Assembly (NCBI RefSeq): GCF_002968295.1
Contig: NZ_CP134399.1
Span: forward strand, 1,426,001 to 1,490,000
Length of the DNA stretch: 64,000 nt
Source: Mycobacterium sp. ITM-2016-00317
GTDB taxonomy: Bacteria; Actinomycetota; Actinomycetes; Mycobacteriales; Mycobacteriaceae
Direction: 5' to 3'
Shown: positions 27,953-38,260 of the stretch, in pieces
Numbering within the stretch: the first letter of the stretch is position 1
Layout of the letters: the number at the start of each line of letters is the position of its first letter
The notes under the pieces: generated by a model
What the model was told of the DNA's origin: nothing
The model's input: the letters and a program-made list of their open reading frames with translations, nothing else
Databases searched by the model: none
Made by a program: the position numbers and the translations under genes

Positions 27953-28327
27953 ATGTTGCTGAAGAAGATTTTCGTGCCCGTCATCGCCGCGGGTTTGACG
28001 CTCGGTGCCACCCTGGGTGTCTCGGCGCCGGCCGGGGCGGCCAACGAGGCGGTCGCACAGGCGCCGGCGCCCACCGCGAGTGCGCCGCTGATCATGCCGG
28101 AGGTGCGCACCATGGTGCTGCAGCGCGCGGTACGCACCCTGCACGCCGCCACCAGTAACGCCGAGCTGGATCTGCGGTTCGTCAACCGCAAGGACGTCCG
28201 CGAGGTCATCAATCAGCAGAACTGGGAAGTATGCGCCCAGAGTCCTAGTGCGGGACGGGCGATCTCGCAGAAGACGATGCGCGTCATCCTCTACGTGAAG
28301 CGGCCGGGAAGTCGCGGCTGCTCCTAG
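27953..28327 (+). CDS. Small secreted PASTA-like protein, copy 3 of 3
   Basis: 124 residues; signal peptide with cleavage after GAA near residue 29 and a short Pro/Ala linker. The mature part has LIMPEVRTMVLQRAVRTLHA, NQQNWEVCAQSPSAGRAIS and RPGSRGCS, matching copies 1 and 2 at the W-x-V-C and terminal Cys positions. 91 bases after copy 2; each copy has its own gap large enough for a promoter. Confidence 0.72.
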   Translation: MLLKKIFVPVIAAGLTLGATLGVSAPAGAANEAVAQAPAPTASAPLIMPEVRTMVLQRAVRTLHAATSNAELDLRFVNRKDVREVINQQNWEVCAQSPSAGRAISQKTMRVILYVKRPGSRGCS

Positions 28328-28637
28328 CCGGACGCGGATTCTCACTTCGCTACGCACGGCGCGGCGAAGCGGGCTGGCCGCTGATTATGGCTCCACCTGT
28401 GTCGACCGAACGCGAGTAGCCACTCAGCAAACTTGCCGCGTGCCCCCAGGGGCCTGTCGGCGGGTCCGGCGACGGATCGGCGGAGTACCGCAGACGGCCC
28501 CCGATCTGCAATAAACAAACTGGTCAGCCGATATTTCCCCATGCACAGAACGCATGCGCAGATCCCCATTTGAGATTGACATCGCACCTGCGCGGCAGCA
28601 CGCTGGTAGCTAATCCAATGGGGAGGGTGTGGGGGAT
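28328..28637. other. 310-base intergenic stretch, no gene recognised
   Basis: Lies between the third PASTA-like gene and the secreted protein at 28638. A short minus-strand reading frame (28342-28587) has no credible protein sequence. TTGACA occurs at about 28577, but I see no -10 at good spacing. Probably the promoter region of the next gene. Confidence 0.5.
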
Positions 28638-29048
28638 ATGTCTACTTTTGCCGAAAGAATGTCGGGCGCCGGAACGAAGATGCAGGTGGGGGCTGCCGCC
28701 TGCGGGATTGCCGCTGCTGCGATCCTGACGCCGGCGGTGGCCGCGCAGGCGGACATCAGCCTCCCGGTGCCCGCCGCACCTGCGCTCACCGATATCGCGG
28801 CGGCGCCGTTGATCAACTCGGTGTCGTTCGCCGAGCAGGGGTCCTGGATCTGGTTCGGCCAGACCAGGGACGACGGCCCGACCTACACCCCAGTGGTGAC
28901 GTTCTCGCCGCTCGCGCTGGTGCCGGGGTTCCTGCGGCCGCTGTTCGGGTGGTTCGAGCGGATCAACTTCACCGCGTGCTTCCTGGGGTTGAACGCCCGG
29001 ATCGGGCCCTACGGCACGCTGTCGATCGGCTTCAGCCGCGGCTGCTGA
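28638..29048 (+). CDS. Secreted mycobacterial protein of unknown function (WFG family, copy 1)
   Basis: 136 residues from ATG 28638, chosen because the same GGGGGAT spacing precedes the paralogue at 33076. Signal peptide (KMQVGAAACGIAAAAILTPA, cleavage near AAQA). The mature part has QGSWIWFGQTRDDGPTY, then LALVPGFLRPLFGWFERINF, TACFLGLNARIGPYG and the ending SRGC. Two Cys may form a disulfide. Aligns end to end with 33076-33495. No function known. Confidence 0.75.
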   Translation: MSTFAERMSGAGTKMQVGAAACGIAAAAILTPAVAAQADISLPVPAAPALTDIAAAPLINSVSFAEQGSWIWFGQTRDDGPTYTPVVTFSPLALVPGFLRPLFGWFERINFTACFLGLNARIGPYGTLSIGFSRGC

Positions 29049-29057
29049 CGCCGGGAG

Positions 29058-29687
29058 CTACGCGCGCCACAGGTCCGAGATGGCCAGGCCCGCCCGGCGC
29101 ACCAAGCGGTGCACCAACGGAAGGCTGATGCCGATCACGTTCGACGGGTCGCCCTCGATGCGGTCGACGAACCATCCGCCGAGCCCGTCGAGCGTGAAAG
29201 CGCCTGCCACGTAAAGGGGTTCACCGCTGTCGACGTAGCGGGCGATCTCGACCTCGGTGGGCTGGCCGAAATGCACCTTGGTGCTGCCGGTGTCGACCTC
29301 GGTGTGGGTGATGACGCCGTCGGATATCCGCAGCAGTGCATGCCCGGTGAGCAGGTGGCCCGCCGCGCCTGCCATCGACATCCATTGCGCGCGAGCCGCT
29401 TCCGCGGAGCCGGGCTTGCCGCGCAGGGTGCCGTCGAGGAACAGCATCGAATCACAGCCGATGACCACGCAGTCGGCCATCAGCTCCTCGGGCAGCTCGG
29501 CCGCGACACTGAGAGCCTTGGCGTTCGCCAGCTTGGCCACCACCGCCTCCGGCGGCAGATCAGGGTCTAGTGACGCGAGAAGGGCGTCCTCGTCGACGTC
29601 GGAGACGATCACGTCCGGGTCGATGCCGGCCTGGCGCAGCACGCCGAGCCGGCCCTGGGACGCCGACGCGAGCACGACGCGCGTCAT
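29058..29687 (-). CDS. maf: Maf-type nucleotide pyrophosphatase
   Basis: 209 residues. Starts with the family motif [12 protein letters not shown] (phosphate loop), has [12 protein letters not shown] near residue 78 with the metal/catalytic Asp region, and [25 protein letters not shown] near 170. Maf proteins hydrolyse non-canonical or modified NTPs to monophosphates and have been linked to septum control. Same order as Rv3282, between sseA and accE5. Confidence 0.92.
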   Translation of the reverse strand: MTRVVLASASQGRLGVLRQAGIDPDVIVSDVDEDALLASLDPDLPPEAVVAKLANAKALSVAAELPEELMADCVVIGCDSMLFLDGTLRGKPGSAEAARAQWMSMAGAAGHLLTGHALLRISDGVITHTEVDTGSTKVHFGQPTEVEIARYVDSGEPLYVAGAFTLDGLGGWFVDRIEGDPSNVIGISLPLVHRLVRRAGLAISDLWRA

Positions 29688-29715
29688 CGAGCTTGTCTGC
29701 TCTTCGCGCGAGCGC

Positions 29716-29997
29716 TCATCGCCTCATGTGCATGCGTTCCAGCAGGGTCACCCGCTGCCAGCTGGTGACGTCGTAGCGCAGCTTGTCGACGGGATGGCCC
29801 CACGGGTTGAGTTCCTGCGGGCCCGGGTCGGCTGCTGCGCCGCCGCCGGCGCCGGCCAGCACGGCGACCAGCGCGGCGAGTTCCTCGACGGTGGGCTCGC
29901 CGTTGACGACCTGGAAGTGCGGGTCCGGTTGGCGCGGATCGTCGATCGTCAGGTCGCGCGGATCGGAGACCTCGACGATGTCGGCGTCATGGTTCAT
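29716..29997 (-). CDS. accE5: Acyl-CoA carboxylase epsilon subunit
   Basis: 93 residues. An acidic, disordered N-terminus precedes [24 protein letters not shown], the epsilon-subunit core that binds AccD5 and stabilises the AccA3-AccD5 complex. C-terminal [23 protein letters not shown]. Lies 30 bases downstream of accD5, clearly cotranscribed. Confidence 0.92.
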   Translation of the reverse strand: MNHDADIVEVSDPRDLTIDDPRQPDPHFQVVNGEPTVEELAALVAVLAGAGGGAAADPGPQELNPWGHPVDKLRYDVTSWQRVTLLERMHMRR

Positions 29998-30027
29998 GGG
30001 TGGTGAATCCTTGTCTGAGGCAGCGGA

Positions 30028-31713
<1,686 letters not shown>

Positions 31714-31778
31714 TTAGAAATACTGGCGAGGCGGGGAGGGGCATCGGCCCTCTCGTTCCCGGCGGCGGTGCGGCGTGC

Positions 31779-32825
31779 TTGATAGCGTGCCGTCATCCGC
31801 GGGGGCGGCACAGGGGGAGGACTCGACTTATTTTTTCCGGAAGGCCCCGGGCGTGCTCATGGAAGGCGCGACTGCTCCTCGTCATAACCGTTGCGGTGCT
31901 GACGTTTTCGGCGATCACGCTGGTGATCCGCGCACTGCCGCTGACCAACGTTGTTGCGCTGGTAATTGCGGTGGGCGCCCCGTACACGGTGTTCGTCGCC
32001 ACGCTCGGACTTGCCCTGGCGGTGCTGCAGCGCCGGGCGGTCTTGTCGATCGTGGCGGTGGTCGTCGTGGTGGTGTCACTGGGGATCCAAGTGCGCTGGT
32101 ACTACGGCGGCGACGCCCAGGACGTCGGCGAGCACGTCGAGGTGCGGGTGTTGTCGTCGAACCTGCGGTACGGGCGCGCCGAGCCTGCCGAGTTCGTTCG
32201 CCTGGCTGTTGACAACGCCGACGTCGTCACGGTGACGGAGTTGACGGCCGAATCAGTGCGCCGTTTCCACGTCGCCGGCATCCACGAGGCGTTTCCGTAT
32301 TCGATCCTGTTCCCCGCCGCGAAGGCAGGCGGCAACGGGATATGGAGCCGCCATCCGCTGACCCCGGTATCGCCGACGCGCTTCTGGAATTCGAGCATGG
32401 TCGCGGCGCGCGTGAAGGTGCCAGGCGCATCCGCCGAGGTCGCGGTGGCCAGCGTGCATGTCACCTCCCCGATGGCGTCGTTCGACAGCTGGCGAAATGC
32501 GATGGTGGCGACCAAATCGAGGCTCGAGGGTCTGGCGCACGCCGTGGACTCGGGAACGGTCATTGCGGCTGGGGACTTCAACAGCACACCGGATATGCGC
32601 CAGTTCCGCGACCTGCTGACAAACAGCTACCGCGACGCGGTTGCCTCCACCGGGACGGGTCTCGCGCCGACGTTCCCGTCGAACGCCGCGGTGCCCCCGG
32701 TCATCACCATCGATCACGTGTTGACGCGGCAGGCTGCGGTGGCCTCTGTCACGGCTGTTTCGGTGAGTGGCACCGACCACCGTGCACTTCTAGCCACGGT
32801 CAAGATTCCGTCCACAAACCTGTGA
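31779..32825 (+). CDS. Endonuclease/exonuclease/phosphatase-family membrane protein
   Basis: 348 residues if started at TTG 31779; the start is uncertain, because a GGGGGAGG site (31812-31819) is not followed by a usual in-frame start codon. Three hydrophobic helices (about residues 31-105) are followed by an EEP domain: VRVLSSNLRYGRAEPAEF (Asn), VVTVTELTAESVRRF (metal-binding Glu), GNGIWSRHPL, VASVHVTSP (His), VIAAGDFNSTPDM (catalytic Asp/Asn) and the final VSGTDHRALL (Asp-His). A membrane-attached phosphodiesterase with the active site probably outside. Substrate unknown. Next to the polysaccharide island. Confidence 0.82.
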   Translation: MIACRHPRGRHRGRTRLIFSGRPRACSWKARLLLVITVAVLTFSAITLVIRALPLTNVVALVIAVGAPYTVFVATLGLALAVLQRRAVLSIVAVVVVVVSLGIQVRWYYGGDAQDVGEHVEVRVLSSNLRYGRAEPAEFVRLAVDNADVVTVTELTAESVRRFHVAGIHEAFPYSILFPAAKAGGNGIWSRHPLTPVSPTRFWNSSMVAARVKVPGASAEVAVASVHVTSPMASFDSWRNAMVATKSRLEGLAHAVDSGTVIAAGDFNSTPDMRQFRDLLTNSYRDAVASTGTGLAPTFPSNAAVPPVITIDHVLTRQAAVASVTAVSVSGTDHRALLATVKIPSTNL

Positions 32826-33011
32826 ACCTGAGTAAATGCCAAGAGAATGGCTCGCCAGCAAACATGCTAGGGGTCGCACCTACGACGGTGGATTGGGGCC
32901 GAAAATGGCTTACTCGGGGGTTGCTGTGAAACACGCCTGAAACGAAGAAACGCTGGTGATTGGCGGTTTTACCGGTCGGAAGAGAACATCTCGTAACTTT
33001 GCGCGTTCCAG

Positions 33012-33040
33012 TTGACAGGCCCCCGGGAGTCTGACATATT
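33012..33040 (+). promoter_or_regulatory. Putative SigA-type promoter of the secreted protein at 33076
   Basis: TTGACA at 33012-33017, a 17-base spacer and CATATT at 33035-33040. The predicted start near 33047 leaves a leader of about 30 bases before ATG 33076. Confidence 0.5.
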
Positions 33041-33075
33041 TTCAGCTAACTCAACCGGAGTGAAACGAGGGGGAT

Positions 33076-33495
33076 ATGGCTACAGTGGCCGCAAAAATGT
33101 CGAAGGTAAGCACCAAGTTCCAGGTGGCCACTGCGGCCACGGCGGTGGCTGCTGCGGCGGCCTTGACGCCTGCCGTCGCTGCCAACGCCGACATCGCACT
33201 GCCCGCGCCCACGGCGCCGGCGATGTCCGAACTGGCCAACATCGCCGCTGCTCCGGTTCTCGGCGCGGCTTCCATTGCGCAGCAAGGTGGTTGGGTCTGG
33301 TTCGGTCCGGCGCGGCCGGACGCCCCGCCGAAAACCACCATCCTTGACTTCAACACCGCGGCGCTGATCCCGGGCTTCGTCAAGCGCTGGTTCGGCTGGC
33401 TCGGTCAGCTCAACTTTGACGCCTGCATCTTCGGTGTCACGGTTTCGCTCGGGCCCTACTTCTCGGTTAAGGCCTCGATCAGCCGGGGCTGCTGA
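33076..33495 (+). CDS. Secreted mycobacterial protein of unknown function (WFG family, copy 2)
   Basis: 139 residues. Signal peptide (TKFQVATAATAVAAAAALTPA, landmark TAVAAAAALTPA; cleavage near ANA). Mature part: QGGWVWFGPARPDAPPKT, LIPGFVKRWFGWLGQLNF, DACIFGVTVSLGPY and the ending ISRGC. Clear paralogue of 28638, in the same orientation, with maf-accE5-accD5 and the EEP gene between the two. A hairpin at 33516 ends the unit. Confidence 0.75.
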   Translation: MATVAAKMSKVSTKFQVATAATAVAAAAALTPAVAANADIALPAPTAPAMSELANIAAAPVLGAASIAQQGGWVWFGPARPDAPPKTTILDFNTAALIPGFVKRWFGWLGQLNFDACIFGVTVSLGPYFSVKASISRGC

Positions 33496-33515
33496 TCCTC
33501 GTACATGCGGTTAGT

Positions 33516-33549
33516 CAGATGGGACTGCCATTGATGGCAGTCCCATCTG
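33516..33549. terminator. 15-bp stem hairpin after the secreted-protein gene
   Basis: A perfect 15-bp inverted repeat (33516-33530 and 33535-33549, core GATGGGACTGCCA) with a TTGA loop, 20 bases past the stop. No long T run follows, which is common for mycobacterial terminators. It separates the chromosomal core from the polysaccharide island. Confidence 0.7.
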
Positions 33550-33599
33550 CGTGTTCTGCCCAGGTAACGAGAATCCACCGACCACGGGAATCCTTCTAA

Positions 33600-35450
33600 G
33601 TGAATAAGTTCTCCCGCCGTCCGTTCGGCGATCGGCCGGACGATGGCGATGATCTGTCAACAAACGACGACGAGCGCCGGTTTCACTGGCTGCACGACCG
33701 GCACGGAGCGGTGTGGACCGCTCTGGCGCTGATTGTCGTTGTCATAGCTTTCGGTGTCTGGCTAGGTGTGCGCGCGTTTGACGCGAAAGACAGTTTGGAG
33801 CAGGCGCGCACCAGCGCCCAACAGGCCAAAGACGCGCTGCTGCAGGGTGACACCGAAGACGCATCCCGATTCGCCGACGAAGCGACGGTACATGCGCGGA
33901 GCGCACGCGACGCCACGCATTCGGTGCCGTGGAACATCGCGTCGGTCATCCCGTGGCTGGGCAGCCCGTTCAAGACCGGGCAGCAGGTATCCGATGTAGT
34001 GCTCGGTCTCGCCGCCGATGTGCTGAAGCCCTCCACCGACGTCGGCGTCTCGATCTCACCCGACCGGTTGTATGTGGACGGTCGCGTCGACGTCCAGGCG
34101 CTGCGCGACGAAGAGCCGCAGTTGGCCAAGTTGTCGGAGGACGCTGCGCGGCTCGATGCCGAAGCAGCCGGGATCTCAGATCCCGGGTACCTCTCGCTGC
34201 TACGCGATGCGCGTTCACAATTGCAGGACCAGACAACGGAACTAGCCGGCCTCCTCGAGAACACCGCGTTGGCGGCACGTCTCGTACCGTCGATGATGGG
34301 CGCCGACGGGCCGCGCACCTATTTCATGGGCTTCCAGACCAACGCCGAAGCGCGCGGCACGGGTGGGCTGCTCGGTGGTTTCGGAGTGCTTAGGTTCGAG
34401 GACGGGAAACCTGTCGTCGAAGATCTCGGGAAGAACACCGAACTGACGGATGCCGTGGCGACGGTCGACTTGGGCCCGGAATTCAACCAGCAGTACGGGT
34501 TCACCAATCCAAAGACGGACTACCGCAACAGCAACCAGAGTCCGCACTTTCCCAATGCTGCACAGATCTGGAAGTCGATGTGGGCGCAGAAGACCGGCAT
34601 GAATGTCGACGGCGTCATCGCGATCGATCCCATCGCGCTCAGCTATGTGCTTGGCGCGGTTGGGTCCGTGACCATGCCGGACGGGGAGGTCGTCACACGA
34701 GACAATGTTGTCGAACTGACCGAGTCGACCGCGTACGTTCGTTTCCCCACCGACCAGGTGGCGCGAAAGAACTACCTGCAAGACATCGCCAACCTCGTAG
34801 TTCAGAAGGTGACAGCGCCCGTCGAGTCACCACGGGCCCTACTGGACGCGTTAGGCAAGGCGGTCAGTGAACGCCGGATCGCCGTCTGGAGCGCGGTGCC
34901 CGAAGAGCAGGCACTTCTGGAGGAGACACCCCTCGCGCACGTGGTACCTGACGATCCCGCGCCGTATGCCAACGTTGTGATCAATAACCTCGGCGGCAAT
35001 AAGATGGATTACTACCTTCAGCGGAGCATTGAGTACGTGGCAGATGGCTGTGATGGCCAGACCAGAATGTCGACTGTCACGGTGCGGATGAACAACACCG
35101 CGCCGGCGAATGCCCCACTGCCTGATTATGTGGCCGGTACCGAAGGGCTTGTCGCCAACGTCCCGTTCGAGGTGCCACACGGCACCATGGTTTCGTCGGT
35201 GCGTCTGCTGGCCACCACGAACGCATCCGTGGTGAGCGTGCTCGCCAACGGTGAACGTGTGCCGTTCACTCGAAGCAATGAGCTCGGACATCCGTCGTTC
35301 GAAGTGCAGGTCCTGATCCCCCCGGGGCAGTCAGGGGAACTTGTCTTCCGCCTGTCGGAACCGACAGCCCCGGGTGCCGCACGCGTCCCCGTGCAGCCAT
35401 TGGTGGACGACGTCATCCCTGTGGTCACGGTGCCAGAGTGCTCGGGTTAG
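33600..35450 (+). CDS. DUF4012 membrane protein at the head of the exopolysaccharide locus
   Basis: 616 residues from GTG 33600. One membrane helix near residues 38-60, then an extracellular helical part with a coiled-coil look (AKDSLEQARTSAQQAKDALL), and the DUF4012 core: GPRTYFMGFQTNAEARGTGG, FPNAAQIWKSMW, then GVIAIDPIALSYVLGAVG, a C-terminal beta-rich region. DUF4012 proteins occur at the start of capsule and exopolysaccharide clusters in actinobacteria, with no proven activity; a role in attaching or exporting polymer is guessed from context. The Wzz-kinase fusion follows after about 100 bases. Confidence 0.85.
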   Translation: MNKFSRRPFGDRPDDGDDLSTNDDERRFHWLHDRHGAVWTALALIVVVIAFGVWLGVRAFDAKDSLEQARTSAQQAKDALLQGDTEDASRFADEATVHARSARDATHSVPWNIASVIPWLGSPFKTGQQVSDVVLGLAADVLKPSTDVGVSISPDRLYVDGRVDVQALRDEEPQLAKLSEDAARLDAEAAGISDPGYLSLLRDARSQLQDQTTELAGLLENTALAARLVPSMMGADGPRTYFMGFQTNAEARGTGGLLGGFGVLRFEDGKPVVEDLGKNTELTDAVATVDLGPEFNQQYGFTNPKTDYRNSNQSPHFPNAAQIWKSMWAQKTGMNVDGVIAIDPIALSYVLGAVGSVTMPDGEVVTRDNVVELTESTAYVRFPTDQVARKNYLQDIANLVVQKVTAPVESPRALLDALGKAVSERRIAVWSAVPEEQALLEETPLAHVVPDDPAPYANVVINNLGGNKMDYYLQRSIEYVADGCDGQTRMSTVTVRMNNTAPANAPLPDYVAGTEGLVANVPFEVPHGTMVSSVRLLATTNASVVSVLANGERVPFTRSNELGHPSFEVQVLIPPGQSGELVFRLSEPTAPGAARVPVQPLVDDVIPVVTVPECSG

Positions 35451-35553
35451 CCAAAAGGGGTCTACTCGTGGTCGGAGGCGGCATTTTGGGACAGGCAAAG
35501 CCGGCTATTCGTAGCGTGTGGAGTGCGGGGCTCTCAACATCGGAAGGGCAACG

Positions 35554-36963
35554 TTGAATCTGCAGGACTATCTAAAACTATTTAAGGTCAGGTGGGTAAC
35601 CGTCTGCGTGACGGTAGCCGCAGCTGTTCTGGTTGCGGTGGTGATGAGTCTGGTCACCACACCGCTGTACCAAGCCTCAACAAGACTATTTGTGTCAACG
35701 ACGGCAGGTTCTTCGTTAGCGGAGGCTTACCAGGGAAACCGCTTTTCGCAAGAACGAGTGATTTCTTATACGGAATTGCTGATGGGGCAGACCCTGGCGC
35801 AACGCACTATCGACAAGCTTCAGCTCGACATGACCGCAGATCAATTGCGACACAATGTAAAGGCCAGTGCGAAACCCGACACGGTGTTGATCAATGTTGA
35901 CGTGTTGGATGCATCGCCTGTTCGCGCGCGGGACATTGCTAATACCCTTTCGGACGAGTTTGTCGCCATGATCCGTGAACTCGAGACGCCGGAGGACGGT
36001 GCAACACCGGACGCACGGGTGGTTGTCGAGCAACGCGCGTCGATTCCGCAAGAACCGGTCGTGCCCCAAACAGCACGGAATATCGCTCTAGGTCTCGGAG
36101 TGGGCCTGGTCCTAGGAATTGCGCTCGCGCTCGTAAGAGACATGCTGGACAACACAGTGAAAACGCGAGAGAACCTCGAAGAGATAACAGGTGTCGGCGT
36201 AGTCGGGGCAATACCCCTCGACAAGGAAAGGCGCAAGCAGCCGGCGATTTCGTTCGAGACAGACAACGCTGCGACTGCTGAGGCATTCCGCAAGTTAAGG
36301 ACGAATCTTCAATTTTTGGCGATCGACAGCCCACCTCGTGTCTTGGTGGTGACCAGCTCGGTGCCAAGCGAAGGAAAATCCACCACGGCAATTAACCTTG
36401 CCCTTGCACTGGCCGAAGCGGATCACAAGGTACTGCTAGTGGACGGGGACATGCGTCGCCCTTCGCTGCATCAGTATCTGGATCTCTTGCAACCGGTTGG
36501 GTTCAGCACAGTGCTCAGCGGCCGCGCCCTTCTGGGCGAGGCCCTGCAAAAGACCAGGTTCCCGGGCCTGACAGTACTGACGTCAGGGTCGATTCCTCCG
36601 AACCCAAGCGAGTTGTTGGGTTCGCAATCGGCCAGGCGCTTACTTAGCGAATTGCGTTCACAGTACGACTATGTCGTAGTCGACTCGACGCCGTTGCTGG
36701 CAGTGACGGATGCGGCCATCATGGCGGCCGGCGCCGACGGTGTTCTCGTGATAGCAAGACACGGCAGTACGAAAAAGGATCAGCTTACTCACGCTGTTAG
36801 CAGCCTCCACAGCGTCGGTGCGCCTGTGTTGGGAGCTGTTTTCACGATGATGCCGACGCGCGGGAGCTCATCATACGGATACAGCTATTCCTATTATGGA
36901 ACAGAAACGCCGCGGCATGCTCCGCCCTCCGCAGAGGACAAATCAAAGTCGCTGGACGGCTGA
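35554..36963 (+). CDS. Wzz/Cap5A-type chain-length protein fused to a BY-type tyrosine kinase (CpsD-like)
   Basis: 469 residues from TTG 35554 with GGAAGG 7 bases upstream (a GTG at 35518 is the alternative). Order: N-terminal helix (VTVCVTVAAAVLVAVVMSLV), Wzz periplasmic domain (TPLYQASTRLFVST to about residue 165), second helix (ALGLGVGLVLGIALAL), then the kinase: Walker A SSVPSEGKSTTAIN, Walker A' VLLVDGDMRRPS, Walker B YVVVDSTPLL. The C-terminus has a Tyr cluster (YGYSYSYYG) for autophosphorylation. Such proteins set polymer length and control Wzy-dependent assembly through cycles of phosphorylation. Confidence 0.92.
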   Translation: MNLQDYLKLFKVRWVTVCVTVAAAVLVAVVMSLVTTPLYQASTRLFVSTTAGSSLAEAYQGNRFSQERVISYTELLMGQTLAQRTIDKLQLDMTADQLRHNVKASAKPDTVLINVDVLDASPVRARDIANTLSDEFVAMIRELETPEDGATPDARVVVEQRASIPQEPVVPQTARNIALGLGVGLVLGIALALVRDMLDNTVKTRENLEEITGVGVVGAIPLDKERRKQPAISFETDNAATAEAFRKLRTNLQFLAIDSPPRVLVVTSSVPSEGKSTTAINLALALAEADHKVLLVDGDMRRPSLHQYLDLLQPVGFSTVLSGRALLGEALQKTRFPGLTVLTSGSIPPNPSELLGSQSARRLLSELRSQYDYVVVDSTPLLAVTDAAIMAAGADGVLVIARHGSTKKDQLTHAVSSLHSVGAPVLGAVFTMMPTRGSSSYGYSYSYYGTETPRHAPPSAEDKSKSLDG

Positions 36964-37138
36964 AGTTTTGCGATAATCACCCGACAGCCGCGGGAGGCGT
37001 GAGTGCGGTGATTGCGGCGGCTTTGAGAAGAATTGCCTATTAGCGCATCCAGAATGAGTATGCGCATAAAGGGTGAATTATGGGGGTGCCCAGTTGGAGT
37101 TACTGGCCAGCTTCGAGGCGGAAGAGATTAGGTAGATT

Positions 37139-38260
37139 ATGCCAGCTTTAGCGTTAACATACCCCATGCATGGGCAGCATAAGCTGTCAAACGAGGGGTA
37201 CCGAACCCGCGACGGCCACATCATTGAATGGTTGGGGAAATTTGCCGTCGAACTGGGGTCCACGGTCGACGTTGTGTCGCGCCCTGAGCCTTGGGTCCTC
37301 GCGACTCGTCGTCGGGTACGGGGTTCAATAGCCCCGGGAACGCGTCCAGTCAGCACGATGAGCTGGAAGATCCCAAAACTCGACCCGCGGCACTGGTGGG
37401 TTCGATCCGCGAATTCTTACCCGCCGGTCAGCCGACTCGCCGACGTGCCGGCAGTGGTATGGAACCCTTTCACGGCGATTGCGCCTGAGGATCGTAATCC
37501 ATTTAGCAGGAGGTGTGCAGTAGCGTTTGATCTCCTGGATGATTGGACGATTCACTATCAATTCGGATCAGTGCGCGACCAAGTCAACGAGGCTTATAAG
37601 GCGGCGTTTGATCGTAGCAGTCACGTATTCGCAAATTCTGAGGCGACTTTAGATCTGGCGTATCGCTTTGGTCGCTCAGACGCAGTCCTGTTAACCAACG
37701 GGGTCGATCCTGAGCGGTTCTCAACCGAGTCACAGGCCAGCGGGCCGTTTACGGTTGGATACGTAGGTAAGATCGGACAGCGCCTGAACGCAGAATTGAT
37801 TAGTACAGTGTGTGAGAGCTTCCCGGATATTCGTTTCGTATTCGCGGGCTACTTCGTAGACGTCAACGATACTTACCGCGGCTTGCTTTCTCGGTTTCCC
37901 AACGTGGAGCTTCTCGGAGATGTCCACTATGAGGATGTTCCCAGCCTCATGGCCACCTTCGACCTTGGGTGGGTCCCGCACGCGGTGGGGGACGGTGAGG
38001 TGGGCGGCGATGTCATCAAGACCTATGAGTACCGGGCTACGGGGCTACAGGTCTTGACCACGCCTATCCTTGGCGCGGGCCGGAGGTTGACCGAAGGTGT
38101 CCACGTCGTACCGGCCGACGAGCAAGTTGAGTGGTTGCGCCAAGCGGCCAACGGCCGCGAAAGGCTCGACCGGATACCTGCTGAAATTCCTCCAGAACTC
38201 ACGTGGCGAGTAAAGACTCAGACCATCGCGGACGCCATCGGGCTTAGGTTGGTGTTGTGA
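37139..38260 (+). CDS. Glycosyltransferase, GT4-like
   Basis: 373 residues, GT-B fold. N-domain contacts include RDGHIIEWLGKFAVELG; the C-domain has VFANSEATLDLAYRFG, LLTNGVDPERF (donor-sugar loop), FTVGYVGKIGQRLN, VELLGDVHYEDVPSLMATFDLGWVPH, and a Gly/Asp-rich site where GT4 enzymes have E-x7-E (GDVIKTYEYRATGLQVL). It probably adds one sugar to the lipid-linked repeat unit. The stop overlaps the next start by 4 bases. Preceded by 175 bases with no gene. Confidence 0.82.
   Translation: MPALALTYPMHGQHKLSNEGYRTRDGHIIEWLGKFAVELGSTVDVVSRPEPWVLATRRRVRGSIAPGTRPVSTMSWKIPKLDPRHWWVRSANSYPPVSRLADVPAVVWNPFTAIAPEDRNPFSRRCAVAFDLLDDWTIHYQFGSVRDQVNEAYKAAFDRSSHVFANSEATLDLAYRFGRSDAVLLTNGVDPERFSTESQASGPFTVGYVGKIGQRLNAELISTVCESFPDIRFVFAGYFVDVNDTYRGLLSRFPNVELLGDVHYEDVPSLMATFDLGWVPHAVGDGEVGGDVIKTYEYRATGLQVLTTPILGAGRRLTEGVHVVPADEQVEWLRQAANGRERLDRIPAEIPPELTWRVKTQTIADAIGLRLVL

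Noticed and set aside
28342..28587. Minus-strand 81-codon frame
   Set aside because: No protein-like composition, overlaps the end of a real plus-strand gene region and lacks a ribosome-binding site.
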